A stretch of 61,733 bases of DNA from Candidatus Gastranaerophilales bacterium (GCA_947624975.1 CANQMP010000010.1:1-61733); one strand, 5' to 3'. Counted from the first letter of the stretch, positions 8,489 through 16,061 are shown. Numbers and translations: made by a program. Notes: a model not told the origin generated them from the letters alone.

Positions 8489-8876
8489 ATGAAAACAAAC
8501 TTAAATTGCAACTACCCAAAAACCGCAATTCGGTATGGCAATTCACTACTCAAACAATAGTGTTCAACGCGTAATCAAGTCCAGAATCAAATCTTTAAAC
8601 GATATTGATAAATTAAACGACATATTAAAAAAGCAAAAAGAAAACTTTAAAGTTGATATAAGTCTTTTTGCCAATGAAAAAACAGGTAAACTGAGCGCTG
8701 ATGTTTATACGACAAACTACACCATGAGCAATTTTTATAAAAGCTATTCGGAAAATTTCTTCAGCAGATTATTTAACAGCAGCCCCGTGAAGTTTATTGA
8801 AAAAATGGCAAATATCGCAGATAAACAAGAAAGTAAGATAAAAAGCGAAGAACTCATAAATAAGATAATTTTCTAA
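8489..8876 (+). pseudogene. Frameshifted copy of small FG-family protein
   Basis: This is a paralogue of the intact gene at 9031-9420, with closely similar sequence throughout. After the ATG at 8489 (SD AAAGGA) an extra base near 8524 shifts the frame, and translation would stop at a TAG after 23 codons. From ATG 8535 the original frame resumes (MAIHYSNNS...) to 8876, giving 113 aa without the N-terminal FG tag and without a Shine-Dalgarno. It is either a decaying duplicate or a tag-less cytoplasmic version. A sequencing error is also possible. Function is unknown. Confidence 0.7.
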
Positions 8877-8879
8877 AAC

Positions 8880-8937
8880 CTCGAGAAGATTGTGCCGTCA
8901 GTTTGCTGATAGTTTTCAACTATCGTCGCAAAGGTTG
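8880..8937 (-). pseudogene. serS 3'-end remnant
   Basis: This segment matches the complementary coding sequence of the serS C-terminus near 9498-9560: both contain GATTGTGCCGTC, TTGCTGATAGTTTTC and CGCAAAGGTT in order, with scattered substitutions and a short gap. It lies directly after the broken FG gene, just as real serS lies after the intact one. It is therefore the junction relic of a tandem duplication of FG gene plus serS tail. Confidence 0.8.
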
Positions 8938-8981
8938 TGCAACCCTGAACGAAAATCATGTAAAATTATATTACACAAAGT

Positions 8982-9010
8982 AGCAAAAAAAATATTTAGG
9001 GGTTTTAATA
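8982..9010 (+). promoter_or_regulatory. FG-family upstream element, copy B
   Basis: AGCAAAAAAAATATTTAGGG then GTTTTAATA, starting 49 nt before the ATG at 9031. TTACAC 7 nt further upstream is also shared with copy A, as expected from the local duplication. Confidence 0.55.
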
Positions 9011-9030
9011 ATTGAGAAAGGGAAAACGAT

Positions 9031-9420
9031 ATGAAAGCAAACTTAAATTGTAACTGCCCAAAAACTCAATTCGGTATGGCAATACACACAAACGAAAACG
9101 TTCAACGTGTACTCAAATCCAGAGTAAAATCTTTAAAGGATGTTGAAAAATTAAACGACATTTTTAAAAAGCAAAAAGAAAACTCTAAAATTGACATAAT
9201 GCTTTTTGCTGACGAAAAAACGGGTAAACTGAGCGCTAATGTCTATTTGCGAAAACCAGACGCCCAAGATGATTTTTATAAACGCTACTCTGAAGATTTT
9301 TTAAGCAGATTATTTAATAGCAGCCCTGTTAAATTTATTAAAAAATTAGCAAAAGTTGCAGATAAAGAAGAAGCCAAAATATTAAAAAAAGAAGAAATTG
9401 CAAATAAGTTGAATTTCTAA
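9031..9420 (+). CDS. Small FG-tagged protein of unknown function
   Basis: A 129-aa basic protein. The first 16 residues are Asn/Cys-rich and end in a QFGM motif (MKANLNCNCPKTQFGM), a pattern echoed in the small proteins at 36823 (NQTAFGM), 40651 (NNQAFNG) and 23961 (NLSFTS). The body has alternating Lys-rich helices (KSRVKSLKDVEKLNDIFKKQ) and a predicted strand region (KIDIMLFADEKTGKLSANVYL). There is no classical signal peptide or TM segment. The tag could be a sorting signal, but that is inference. A duplicated, frameshifted copy lies immediately upstream, and the transcript ends at a shared bidirectional terminator before serS. Confidence 0.75.
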   Translation: MKANLNCNCPKTQFGMAIHTNENVQRVLKSRVKSLKDVEKLNDIFKKQKENSKIDIMLFADEKTGKLSANVYLRKPDAQDDFYKRYSEDFLSRLFNSSPVKFIKKLAKVADKEEAKILKKEEIANKLNF

Positions 9421-9421
9421 T

Positions 9422-9449
9422 AAAAATACTCCCGATTGGGAGTATTTTT
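9422..9449. terminator. Bidirectional intrinsic terminator
   Basis: AAAAATACTCCC, loop GATT, GGGAGTATTTTT. It lies between the convergent FG gene and serS and has T runs on both strands. Confidence 0.85.
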
Positions 9450-9463
9450 GTTGATTATAATAA

Positions 9464-10729
9464 CTAAATTTTGTTAAATCCCGTATATTTCCTCAAGACC
9501 TCGGGGATAACGATTGTGCCGTCCGCTTGCTGATAGTTTTCGACAATCGCCGCAAAGGTTCTCCCGACAGCGAGTCCCGAACCGTTAATCGTATGCACAA
9601 ATCTCGTTTTACCCGTTTCTTTGTCACGATATCTTATATTTGCACGTCGTGCCTGATAATCACCGTAATTTGAACAGCTTGAAATTTCTTTATAAGTGCC
9701 GTAAGAAGGCATCCAAACTTCCAAATCCCAGCATTTATTCGCACTGAAACCGATATCGCCCGTTGATAAAGCCTCACGGCGGTACGGAAGTTCAAGTAAT
9801 TGAAGCATTTTTTCGGCGTCTTGAGTTAATTTTTCGTGTTCGTCCCTGCTTGTTTCGGGTGTACAAAGCTTTACAAGCTCAACTTTATTAAACTGATGAA
9901 CTCTTATCAAGCCTCTTGTATCTTTGCCCGCAGAACCCGCCTCACGTCTAAAACACGGTGTGTAAGCGGCAAAATATTTCGGCAAATCATCCTCCGATAA
10001 AATTTCACCCGCATAAATATTTGTAACAGGCACTTCAGCCGTCGGAATTAAATACAAATCCTCGTCAACGCATTTATACATATCTTCCGCAAACTTTGGA
10101 AGCTGTCCCGTTCCCGTCATTGTTGCGGCATTCGCCATAAATGGAGGTAAAACTTCCTCGTAACCCTGTTCTTCACAATGATAATCAAGGAAAAAGTTTA
10201 TTATTGCACGTTCAAGTTTTGCACCTTTTCCTCTGTATAACGTAAAACGACTCTGTGAAAGCTTTACGCCGCGTTCAAAGTCAACAAGATTTTTTTCTTC
10301 GCACAAATCCCAGTGAGCTTTAAATTCAAAATCGAATTTTCGAGGCTCGCCCCATTTGTAAACTTCAACGTTATCATCTTCTGATAAGCCAATCGGTGTT
10401 GTTTCATCGGGAATATTCGGTATGTGCAGCAAGATATTGCGTTGTTTTTCATCAAGTTCCGATAATTTTTCTTCCAATGCCTTGATATCATCGCCGATTT
10501 TACGAACTTCTTCCTGAACAGCATCGGTATTTTCACCGTTTTTCTTCATTAAACCGATTTTTTGCGATTCATCTTTTCTTTTTGCTCTGAGTTCATCCGC
10601 CTTAGTTTGAATTTTTCTGCGCTCAAAATCAATATCCAATACTTCGTTAACGGATAATTCCGGATTTCTTCTTTTTAAAAGTTCGTTAATTTTTTCGGGA
10701 TTTTCCCTAATAAGTTTAATATCAAGCAT
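9464..10729 (-). CDS. serS: Seryl-tRNA synthetase
   Basis: A class II aminoacyl-tRNA synthetase that charges tRNA-Ser. At 421 aa it is normal for bacterial SerRS. The N-terminal coiled-coil tRNA-binding arm covers roughly residues 25-105 (Lys/Glu-rich, [18 protein letters not shown]). The core shows TAEVPVTN, motif 2 [15 protein letters not shown] and motif 3 near [24 protein letters not shown] is the usual serine-binding region. It starts at the ATG at 10729, with GAGG close upstream on the coding strand. It is monocistronic, and a degenerate copy of its 3' end is found at 8880-8937. Confidence 0.98.
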   Translation of the reverse strand: MLDIKLIRENPEKINELLKRRNPELSVNEVLDIDFERRKIQTKADELRAKRKDESQKIGLMKKNGENTDAVQEEVRKIGDDIKALEEKLSELDEKQRNILLHIPNIPDETTPIGLSEDDNVEVYKWGEPRKFDFEFKAHWDLCEEKNLVDFERGVKLSQSRFTLYRGKGAKLERAIINFFLDYHCEEQGYEEVLPPFMANAATMTGTGQLPKFAEDMYKCVDEDLYLIPTAEVPVTNIYAGEILSEDDLPKYFAAYTPCFRREAGSAGKDTRGLIRVHQFNKVELVKLCTPETSRDEHEKLTQDAEKMLQLLELPYRREALSTGDIGFSANKCWDLEVWMPSYGTYKEISSCSNYGDYQARRANIRYRDKETGKTRFVHTINGSGLAVGRTFAAIVENYQQADGTIVIPEVLRKYTGFNKI

Positions 10730-10861
10730 ATTTTTACCTCATCTTCCAGACTATTCTACGCCAAATAAAACTTTTAATCAAGAATATATTAACCAAAATT
10801 AAATTGTTAAGATTTATGGATTTTCTTGACACAGGGTGTATAATATAAATTAAGGGGTGAT

Positions 10862-11197
10862 ATGATGTTTAAAAAATTAGCACAAAGGCTTAGTGAAGAA
10901 AGAAAATTACGGGCAAGTAATGCGATAAACCCCATTGACTCAGATTTTGATAACCGCAAAAATTTGTTTCTTAACAAATTGAGCCGTGAGGCGCTTAATA
11001 TTTACGAAAGAAGCCATGACATAAAGAATTTTTCAAAATTGGTTTTGTCCGACCCCGAAAATACTTCGCATAATGAAATTGTTGATCAGCTTTTCTCTGA
11101 CGGGATTATCGACCCGCTTGAAGATGAAAAACTTATGCAGTTATCCGATAACCGAAGATTTTTAAGAGATTTGGGGCTTACTGACGAAGATTTTTAA
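10862..11197 (+). CDS. Conserved hypothetical protein, 111 aa
   Basis: A small soluble protein starting MMFKKLAQRLSEERK and ending LGLTDEDF. It is helical and charged with no cysteines, membrane segment or recognisable motif. The start is supported by TAAGGGG just upstream; either of two adjacent ATGs could be used. TATAAT at about 10838 suggests its own promoter. The last 20 bp overlap the 3' end of the convergent dehydrogenase gene. Function unknown. Confidence 0.7.
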   Translation: MMFKKLAQRLSEERKLRASNAINPIDSDFDNRKNLFLNKLSREALNIYERSHDIKNFSKLVLSDPENTSHNEIVDQLFSDGIIDPLEDEKLMQLSDNRRFLRDLGLTDEDF

Positions 11198-12179
11198 TAA
11201 CAGCTTCCGTAAATTCAGTTGTTGAAAGATTTCCGCCCAAATCAGCGGTAAATTTATTCTGCTTAAAAGTACTGTACAAAGCTTTTTCGATTTTGTCCGC
11301 ATAACCGTTTTCGCCGATAAATTTAAGCATTTCAACGGCAGAAAGCAAAAGAGCGGTCGGATTAGCTTTATTTTGACCTTTTATGTCGGGTGCAGAGCCA
11401 TGAACCGGTTCAAATACCGCATAATTTTCACCTATATTTGCCCCTTGAGTCACACCGAGTCCGCCTATTAATCCCGCACACAAATCCGATACAATATCTC
11501 CGTACAAATTCGGAAGAACCAAAACGTCAAACTGTTCAGGCTTTTGGACTAATTGCATGCATAAATTATCAACAAGAATTTCTCTTACCTTTATTTGCGG
11601 AAAATTTTGCGAAACATTTCTGAAACTATCCAAAAACAGACCGTCCGAAAGCTTCATGATATTTGCCTTTGTGACTGCACACACCTCTTTGCGATTATTT
11701 TTTACCGCATAATCGAAAGCAAATTTACAAATACGCTCTGATGCACTGCGGGTAATGAGTTTGATACTCTCTGCGGTATTTTCGTCAACCTGTCTTTCAA
11801 TTCCTGCGTATAAATCCTCCGTATTTTCCCTGACAACAACGATATCTACGTTATCAAACCTCGTTTTTATGTTCAAAAGATTTTTACACGGGCGAACATT
11901 TGCATATAAATCAAGTTCTTTGCGAAGTTTTACGTTTATGGAGCGAAAACCTTTTCCGATAGGTGTCGTAACAGGTGCTTTTAGTGCGATTTTATTGCGT
12001 TTGACAGAATTTATAACTCTGTCAGGCAGCGGAGAACCTTCTTTTTCAATAACATCCGCTCCCGCCGTTTGAATTTCCCAGTCAATTTTTAGTGCGCATG
12101 CGTCAATAATTTTTACAACCGCATCGGAAATCTCAGGCCCGATACCGTCGCCGTTAATCAGAGTTATCGTTCTCATCAT
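11178..12179 (-). CDS. icd: NAD-type isocitrate dehydrogenase family protein
   Basis: A beta-decarboxylating dehydrogenase of 333 aa. The NGDGIGPEI nucleotide/substrate loop is at the N-terminus. LRKELDLYANVRPCKN is the substrate-binding signature in the form typical of NAD-dependent isocitrate dehydrogenase, and NLYGDIVSDLCAGLIGG carries the metal-binding Asp residues. EPVHGSAPDI is the cofactor region. Isopropylmalate or homoisocitrate dehydrogenase cannot be fully excluded by eye. With the citrate/homocitrate-synthase-like gene at 22605 it would supply 2-oxoglutarate for glutamate, an inference. Its start overlaps the end of the 72-aa gene upstream, so the two are translationally coupled. 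Confidence 0.88.
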   Translation of the reverse strand: MMRTITLINGDGIGPEISDAVVKIIDACALKIDWEIQTAGADVIEKEGSPLPDRVINSVKRNKIALKAPVTTPIGKGFRSINVKLRKELDLYANVRPCKNLLNIKTRFDNVDIVVVRENTEDLYAGIERQVDENTAESIKLITRSASERICKFAFDYAVKNNRKEVCAVTKANIMKLSDGLFLDSFRNVSQNFPQIKVREILVDNLCMQLVQKPEQFDVLVLPNLYGDIVSDLCAGLIGGLGVTQGANIGENYAVFEPVHGSAPDIKGQNKANPTALLLSAVEMLKFIGENGYADKIEKALYSTFKQNKFTADLGGNLSTTEFTEAVIKNLRQ

Positions 12180-12372
12180 CCCTCACAATATGTAAATGCC
12201 GTTCAAATTTCTCAAAAAAACCGCAATTTGCAACGGTTAAGCTGTCCTCAATATATACAACACCGAGTCCCAGAGCGGTTAAAAGCGGACAGGAAACACC
12301 TTCAGCATAATTTTTACACTCAATACACTGATCTTCTTCTTCTATAAAAATTCTTCCGCCATCACTATACAT
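12154..12372 (-). CDS. Small cysteine-containing protein, probably leaderless
   Basis: A 72-aa acidic protein with CIECKNYAEGVSC followed by a hydrophobic stretch and a fourth Cys (ANCGFF). The four cysteines could bind a metal or Fe-S cluster, but I recognise no family. It overlaps the dehydrogenase start by 26 bp, implying co-expression. There is no Shine-Dalgarno, and TATAAT ends 6 nt before the ATG, so the mRNA may begin at the start codon. Confidence 0.65.
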   Translation of the reverse strand: MYSDGGRIFIEEEDQCIECKNYAEGVSCPLLTALGLGVVYIEDSLTVANCGFFEKFERHLHIVRDDENDNSD

Positions 12373-12378
12373 ATTTTG

Positions 12379-12384
12379 ATTATA
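12379..12384 (-). promoter_or_regulatory. -10 box placed 6 nt before ATG (leaderless)
   Basis: Minus-strand TATAAT at 12384-12379 with a weak TTTATA 17 nt upstream. The expected transcription start coincides with the ATG at 12372. Confidence 0.5.
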
Positions 12385-12445
12385 CTACCCACTATTGTAA
12401 ATATAAAATAATGTTAACATAACTTAACATAAATTATAAAATAAC

Positions 12446-12486
12446 GCAATTTTTTTGCACAAAATTTTTTTATATAGGTAAGGTAG
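12446..12486 (+). promoter_or_regulatory. Shared 41-bp upstream module, copy 1
   Basis: It begins GCAATTTTTTTGC and ends TTTTATATAGGTAAGGTAG, 26 nt before the ATG at 12513. It aligns without gaps to 13376-13416 and 45402-45442, which precede two other glycine-rich hydrophobic proteins. Confidence 0.65.
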
Positions 12487-12512
12487 TTATTAAATTAATG
12501 TAGGTGGTAATT

Positions 12513-13343
12513 ATGGTTAGTATTATGCCGTATGTTAGTCGTATTGCAAAAGCGTATCCGGGATTTGTACTCGGAACGGGCAACGAAGCATTTTCAAAAG
12601 TTCTTAAAGAAAGTTTGAAAAACAGGGCTGCGAATAATCAAACTTATTGGCAGGCGTTTAAAAGCGGTTCTAAAAACGGTTTTAAAGCTGTAGAAGCACA
12701 CAATGCAAAAATGGTTGCAAGGCATAACGGAAGTTTTTGGAAAGCAACATGGGATGCAATAAAAACAACACCTAATGTAATCAAAGCAGGCTGGCGTTTA
12801 GGCGGAATTAAAGCTGCAGGCAAAAGCGGTTTGACAAAATTTTTCTCACAATTTAAAGGTGCATTAAAAGGTGTCGGAAAAAGAATGCCGTTATTAGGAA
12901 CACTTCTTATAGCGGGTGATGCACTTACAAATGTATTTTCGGCATTTATGGATAAAGGTTTGGCAGGCGGTACGATTGAGGCAGGAAAATCCGCGGTAAG
13001 ACTCGGAGCTGCAACAACAGGTGCGGCAATAGGCTCGGCTATACTTTCACCAATTCCCGTAGTCGGCCCGTTAGTCGGATGTATAGCAGGTTGGGCATTG
13101 GGTGAAGGCGTTGCTAATATATTCGTCGGAAAAAGCCACAGGGAGAAAAAAGCGGAACAAAAGGCTTTAGCAATGGCAAATCAAAATGTACCCTTTATGG
13201 GCGGCGGTATGCAGCCGACCTTAACCCCCGAGCAGATTACAGCCTTAGCTCAACAGTTATACGGCGGAGGTCTTACAAATCCTGCGGAAGAAGATTTTAT
13301 GCAGCTTGCGGCATCAAATCAAAAGATCGATTATAAAGTTTAA
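12513..13343 (+). CDS. Glycine-rich hydrophobic protein of unknown function
   Basis: A 276-aa protein that starts MVSIMPYVSRIAKAYPGFVLG and has a basic N-terminal half. Two hydrophobic Gly/Ala-rich stretches follow, at about 125-150 (MPLLGTLLIAGDAL) and 165-205 (GAAIGSAILSPIPVVGPLVG), resembling glycine-zipper membrane-inserting segments of some bacterial effectors and surface proteins. No enzyme motif is visible. I use the ATG at 12513 with AGGTGG 6 nt upstream, not a GTG 9 nt earlier inside the ribosome-binding site. The next gene encodes a related protein with the same architecture and upstream module, so the two probably act together. Confidence 0.75.
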   Translation: MVSIMPYVSRIAKAYPGFVLGTGNEAFSKVLKESLKNRAANNQTYWQAFKSGSKNGFKAVEAHNAKMVARHNGSFWKATWDAIKTTPNVIKAGWRLGGIKAAGKSGLTKFFSQFKGALKGVGKRMPLLGTLLIAGDALTNVFSAFMDKGLAGGTIEAGKSAVRLGAATTGAAIGSAILSPIPVVGPLVGCIAGWALGEGVANIFVGKSHREKKAEQKALAMANQNVPFMGGGMQPTLTPEQITALAQQLYGGGLTNPAEEDFMQLAASNQKIDYKV

Positions 13344-13358
13344 TTAACATTTTGTAAT

Positions 13359-13396
13359 ATTTTCGTTATAAAAAAGCAATTTTTTATAACGAAAAT
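13359..13396. other. Perfect 17-bp hairpin with GCAA tetraloop
   Basis: ATTTTCGTTATAAAAAA (13359-13375), GCAA, TTTTTTATAACGAAAAT (13380-13396). It lies just after the first glycine-rich gene, and its second arm forms part of the 41-bp module of the next gene. On either strand it may act as terminator, mRNA-stabilising structure or operator. Confidence 0.7.
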
Positions 13397-13416
13397 TTTT
13401 TATATAAATACACGGG
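13376..13416 (+). promoter_or_regulatory. Shared 41-bp upstream module, copy 2
   Basis: It begins GCAATTTTTTATAACG and continues TTTTTTATATAAATACACGGG, ending 24 nt before the ATG at 13441. The GCAAT start and TATATA block are aligned with copies 1 and 3; the final AAGGTAG is replaced by CACGGG. Confidence 0.55.
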
Positions 13417-13440
13417 GAAAAAATTTATAGGGGAAAACAC

Positions 13441-14760
13441 ATGGTCGATGCAGTCGAAAATGCTTGCAGGCAGCTATCTTATCTTGCAAGCGGGGTATCA
13501 ACGGAGAAAGTAAATTATTTTAGCGAGTTGCCATCAGAAATAATAATGGCAGCTCCAATGGTGACATTATTTTCATTACCATATAAAAATTGGTATGGTG
13601 GTGCAAAAGCATTTTACAACGCTCCGAAAGGCGGAGGTTCAAGTGCTTGGAAAGCTTATTGGGACGGAATTAAACAACAAAAAGCCCATCTGACAGACAA
13701 TTCAAGCAAATTTAATACAATACTTAATAAGGGCAGGTATAAAGAAGTAATGATGTATAATTCTCAGTTTATACCGCAAAACAAAGCAATTACACCGGAG
13801 AAATTTGCCGAGCTTTCCGCTAAACAACAGGCTAAATATTTACTTACGGAAACAAGAAAAGGATTTTATTCTGAAGTTCAAAGATTAGCAGATGAAGCCA
13901 AAACTTTAAAAGGTGATGCACTGAAAAGTAAGCTGGAAGAAATAAGAAAGGCATACGCTAATGCAAAATTAGCCGAGCATAATGCAAATTTAACACCTGT
14001 GACAAAAAGAGGAAAAATCGCAAAATTAATAAAAGATAAATCAGGATATAACAAAGTTAAGGGAAAACTTCTTGAAACAGCAACTAAATCTACCAAAACG
14101 GGTAAATTTTTAAGAGGTGCAGGCAAACAGCTCCATATTCACGGAAAGGGAATGGGAATTTGGGCGGCAATAGCTGCAATATCAGAGATAAAACCCATTA
14201 TGGAAGCATATTCAATAGATAAGGAATTAAAAGCTGAAGGCAAAAAATCAAATAGAGGAACAAAACAGCTTGTAAAATCGGCAACGAAGGTCGGAACGGG
14301 TATTTTAGGATATGCAGCAGGTGCGGCTGCAGCAGGAGCAATAGCAGGCAGCGTTGTTCCGGGAATAGGAAACGTTGCAGGAGCAATAGTCGGTTTCATC
14401 GGAGGTTGTATCGGCGGTGCAATAGCAAACTTTACAGTAAGTAAAGTTTGGAACGCATGCACTAAAGAGGACGATTTTGAGAAAAATGAAAGCGAAATTT
14501 ATGCAAAGGAAGTTGCTGATGATTATGTTAAAGAAATGATGAAAAGCGGTAAAGAACGAGATAAGTTCCTTGAAGAAATATCGCAAGAATTATACGATGA
14601 AGAAGGAAACTTCCTCGGCGATGAAGAAATAGCCAAATATCTTGAAACAATGCTTCAAGACAAGGAAATGAGATTAACTAAAAAAGAAGAAATAATTAAA
14701 AGAGCACAGGCAACCTGTGACAGACTGAGTAATCTTTCAAATTTTGCAACAACAATATAA
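13441..14760 (+). CDS. Glycine-rich hydrophobic protein of unknown function, larger paralogue
   Basis: A 439-aa protein. The N-terminal 270 residues are polar and Lys-rich (YNAPKGGGSSAWKAYWDGIK), echoing the SFWKATWDAIK stretch of the gene before it. Residues about 275-335 are a Gly/Ala membrane-like block (GYAAGAAAAGAIAGSVVPG, IVGFIGGCIGGAIA). The C-terminal 100 residues are acidic and helical. Domain order is the same as in the 276-aa neighbour, consistent with divergent duplicates. There is no signal peptide. AGGGG lies upstream of the ATG and an intrinsic terminator follows the stop. Pore-forming or surface roles are possible but unsupported. Confidence 0.75.
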   Translation: MVDAVENACRQLSYLASGVSTEKVNYFSELPSEIIMAAPMVTLFSLPYKNWYGGAKAFYNAPKGGGSSAWKAYWDGIKQQKAHLTDNSSKFNTILNKGRYKEVMMYNSQFIPQNKAITPEKFAELSAKQQAKYLLTETRKGFYSEVQRLADEAKTLKGDALKSKLEEIRKAYANAKLAEHNANLTPVTKRGKIAKLIKDKSGYNKVKGKLLETATKSTKTGKFLRGAGKQLHIHGKGMGIWAAIAAISEIKPIMEAYSIDKELKAEGKKSNRGTKQLVKSATKVGTGILGYAAGAAAAGAIAGSVVPGIGNVAGAIVGFIGGCIGGAIANFTVSKVWNACTKEDDFEKNESEIYAKEVADDYVKEMMKSGKERDKFLEEISQELYDEEGNFLGDEEIAKYLETMLQDKEMRLTKKEEIIKRAQATCDRLSNLSNFATTI

Positions 14761-14789
14761 AAAAAGACCTTTTAAAGGTCTTTTTTTTT
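14761..14789. terminator. Bidirectional intrinsic terminator
   Basis: AAAGACCTTT pairs with AAAGGTCTTT, with a T run after it and an A run before it. It ends the glycine-rich gene and touches the stop of the small minus-strand gene. Confidence 0.85.
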
Positions 14790-14961
14790 ACATCTGCAGT
14801 GCATTCAAATCGCGTTCGGCTCTAAATGCCGATGATTCAAAAAAGCAGTTTAAAAAATGCTCAATTTTACTTTCCATTGCGGAAATTTCATCTTTTAAAG
14901 CTTTGTAACTTTCTTCTTTCACGCTTTTTAGAGCATTTTCAAAAATTTCGTCGTGATACAT
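14788..14961 (-). CDS. Small acidic helical protein, sigma-28-like promoter
   Basis: A 57-aa protein, MYHDEIFENALKSVKEES..., predicted entirely helical. I use the ATG at 14961, with AGGAG 10 nt upstream; a longer in-frame version would add a hydrophobic run encoded by the promoter region. The leader ending GTGTTTTTATG closely resembles that of the 46-aa gene at 36543-36683, and both have a sigma-28-like promoter. In motile bacteria such small late genes are often chaperones or anti-sigma factors, but there is no direct evidence here. Confidence 0.6.
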   Translation of the reverse strand: MYHDEIFENALKSVKEESYKALKDEISAMESKIEHFLNCFFESSAFRAERDLNALQM

Positions 14962-14995
14962 AAAAACACATCTCCTTATATTCTTCACATACAAA

Positions 14996-15023
14996 ATAAC
15001 GGCAATTTTAAGAAAAAACTTTA
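14996..15023 (-). promoter_or_regulatory. Sigma-28/SigD-like promoter (TAAAGTTT-N12-GCCGTTAT)
   Basis: Minus strand: TAAAGTTT (15023-15016), 12 nt, GCCGTTAT (15003-14996). The spacing is identical to the site at 3967-3994. Confidence 0.65.
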
Positions 15024-15111
15024 ATAAAAATAACAAAATCTTTACAAAAATTATAATTAAATGCAAAAAAATTTTGTTTTAATGTAAAATATTGCAATAA
15101 GGGGTACGAGA

Positions 15112-15942
15112 ATGGCAACCGATTTACTAACAAGTTACGATTATTATTCCAGCAGACGCGATATGGAAGTTATATCAACGATAGTTGATGCTCTGAACAA
15201 AATTTTGGAGGAAGATAAACTTCAACCTCAACCGCTGTTTTTGAAAATATCGGAAAATCTTATTCTAAACATCGCAAGAAAAGTCGTTCAGGAAAAGAAA
15301 AAAACTTTCTTAATAGGAATTACGGGTGAAAGCGCATCAGGTAAAACAGTTTTTGTTGATAACACCATAAAAGCTTGCGTAAAGAAAAAAACAGAAGGTA
15401 TTTATACCGTAATCCGCTGTGATGACTACTACAAAGACACATCAAAAGAACTTAAAGAAGCAGGAAGTTATGAAGCACTCTTTAAAACAGGTTTCAGCTT
15501 TGATACACCCGACGTTATTGATTTGGACTTGATGAAATATCATTTGAGCGAACTCAAAAAAGGACATCAAATAACTTCTCCGAGTTATGATTTTGTAACT
15601 TGTGTGTCAAATCCCGATGGCGAAGTTAAAAAGCCCGCAAAAGTTATTCTCACGGAAGGACTTTATGTGCTAAACGAAGGCGTCAGAGATGTAATGGATG
15701 TTAAAGTTTATGTATTCACGCCATTGGAGGTTATAAAAGAAAGATGGTACAAACGTGCGGCATTGCGCGGTAAAACAGGTGCCGCTGCCGATTTGCAATT
15801 TCAGGACGTAAACAAAACGGCACAACAGTACATAAGACCCGCTTATCAGATATCCGATGCGGTTATAAACGGGTTGGTTTCACAAGAATATATACAGGAA
15901 ATTACGGACAAAATATTCAATACTCTCAGAGAGATTGTTTAA
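15112..15942 (+). CDS. Uridine kinase/phosphoribulokinase-family P-loop kinase
   Basis: A 276-aa kinase with Walker A GESASGKT near residue 67 and the DDYY motif (VIRCDDYYKD) typical of uridine kinase-like NTP kinases. VILTEGLYVLNE is the equivalent of the Walker B strand. About 60 N-terminal residues precede the P-loop domain and are not part of the usual small Udk. Substrate could be uridine/cytidine or another alcohol such as pantothenate; I cannot tell by eye. AAGGGG precedes the ATG. It is followed by adhE with its own promoter. Confidence 0.8.
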   Translation: MATDLLTSYDYYSSRRDMEVISTIVDALNKILEEDKLQPQPLFLKISENLILNIARKVVQEKKKTFLIGITGESASGKTVFVDNTIKACVKKKTEGIYTVIRCDDYYKDTSKELKEAGSYEALFKTGFSFDTPDVIDLDLMKYHLSELKKGHQITSPSYDFVTCVSNPDGEVKKPAKVILTEGLYVLNEGVRDVMDVKVYVFTPLEVIKERWYKRAALRGKTGAAADLQFQDVNKTAQQYIRPAYQISDAVINGLVSQEYIQEITDKIFNTLREIV

Positions 15943-15981
15943 CGAAATATTAAACTTGTATAAAGATTGTAAAAAATACAC

Positions 15982-16010
15982 TTGCTTTTGTTTATTATTT
16001 GTTTTATAAT
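15982..16010 (+). promoter_or_regulatory. Sigma-70 promoter of adhE
   Basis: TTGCTT (15982-15987), 17-nt spacer, TATAAT (16005-16010), 51 nt before the adhE ATG. Confidence 0.8.
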
Positions 16011-16014
16011 TGAA

Positions 16015-16032
16015 TTGTGAAATAAATCACGA
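16015..16032 (+). promoter_or_regulatory. Putative Rex operator
   Basis: TTGTGA-AATAAA-TCACGA, an 18-bp near-palindrome that differs from the Rex consensus TTGTGA-N6-TCACAA by one base. It begins 5 nt after the -10 box, so bound Rex would block initiation. Rex senses the NADH/NAD ratio and controls adhE in several anaerobes. No rex gene is in this window. Confidence 0.65.
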
Positions 16033-16061
16033 ATACATTTACTAATAGGAGAAATAAAAAT

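Noticed and set aside
14139-14462. Pro/Ala-rich 107-aa minus-strand frame
   Set aside because: It is the complement of the Gly/Ala-rich coding region of the + strand protein; composition explains the open frame.
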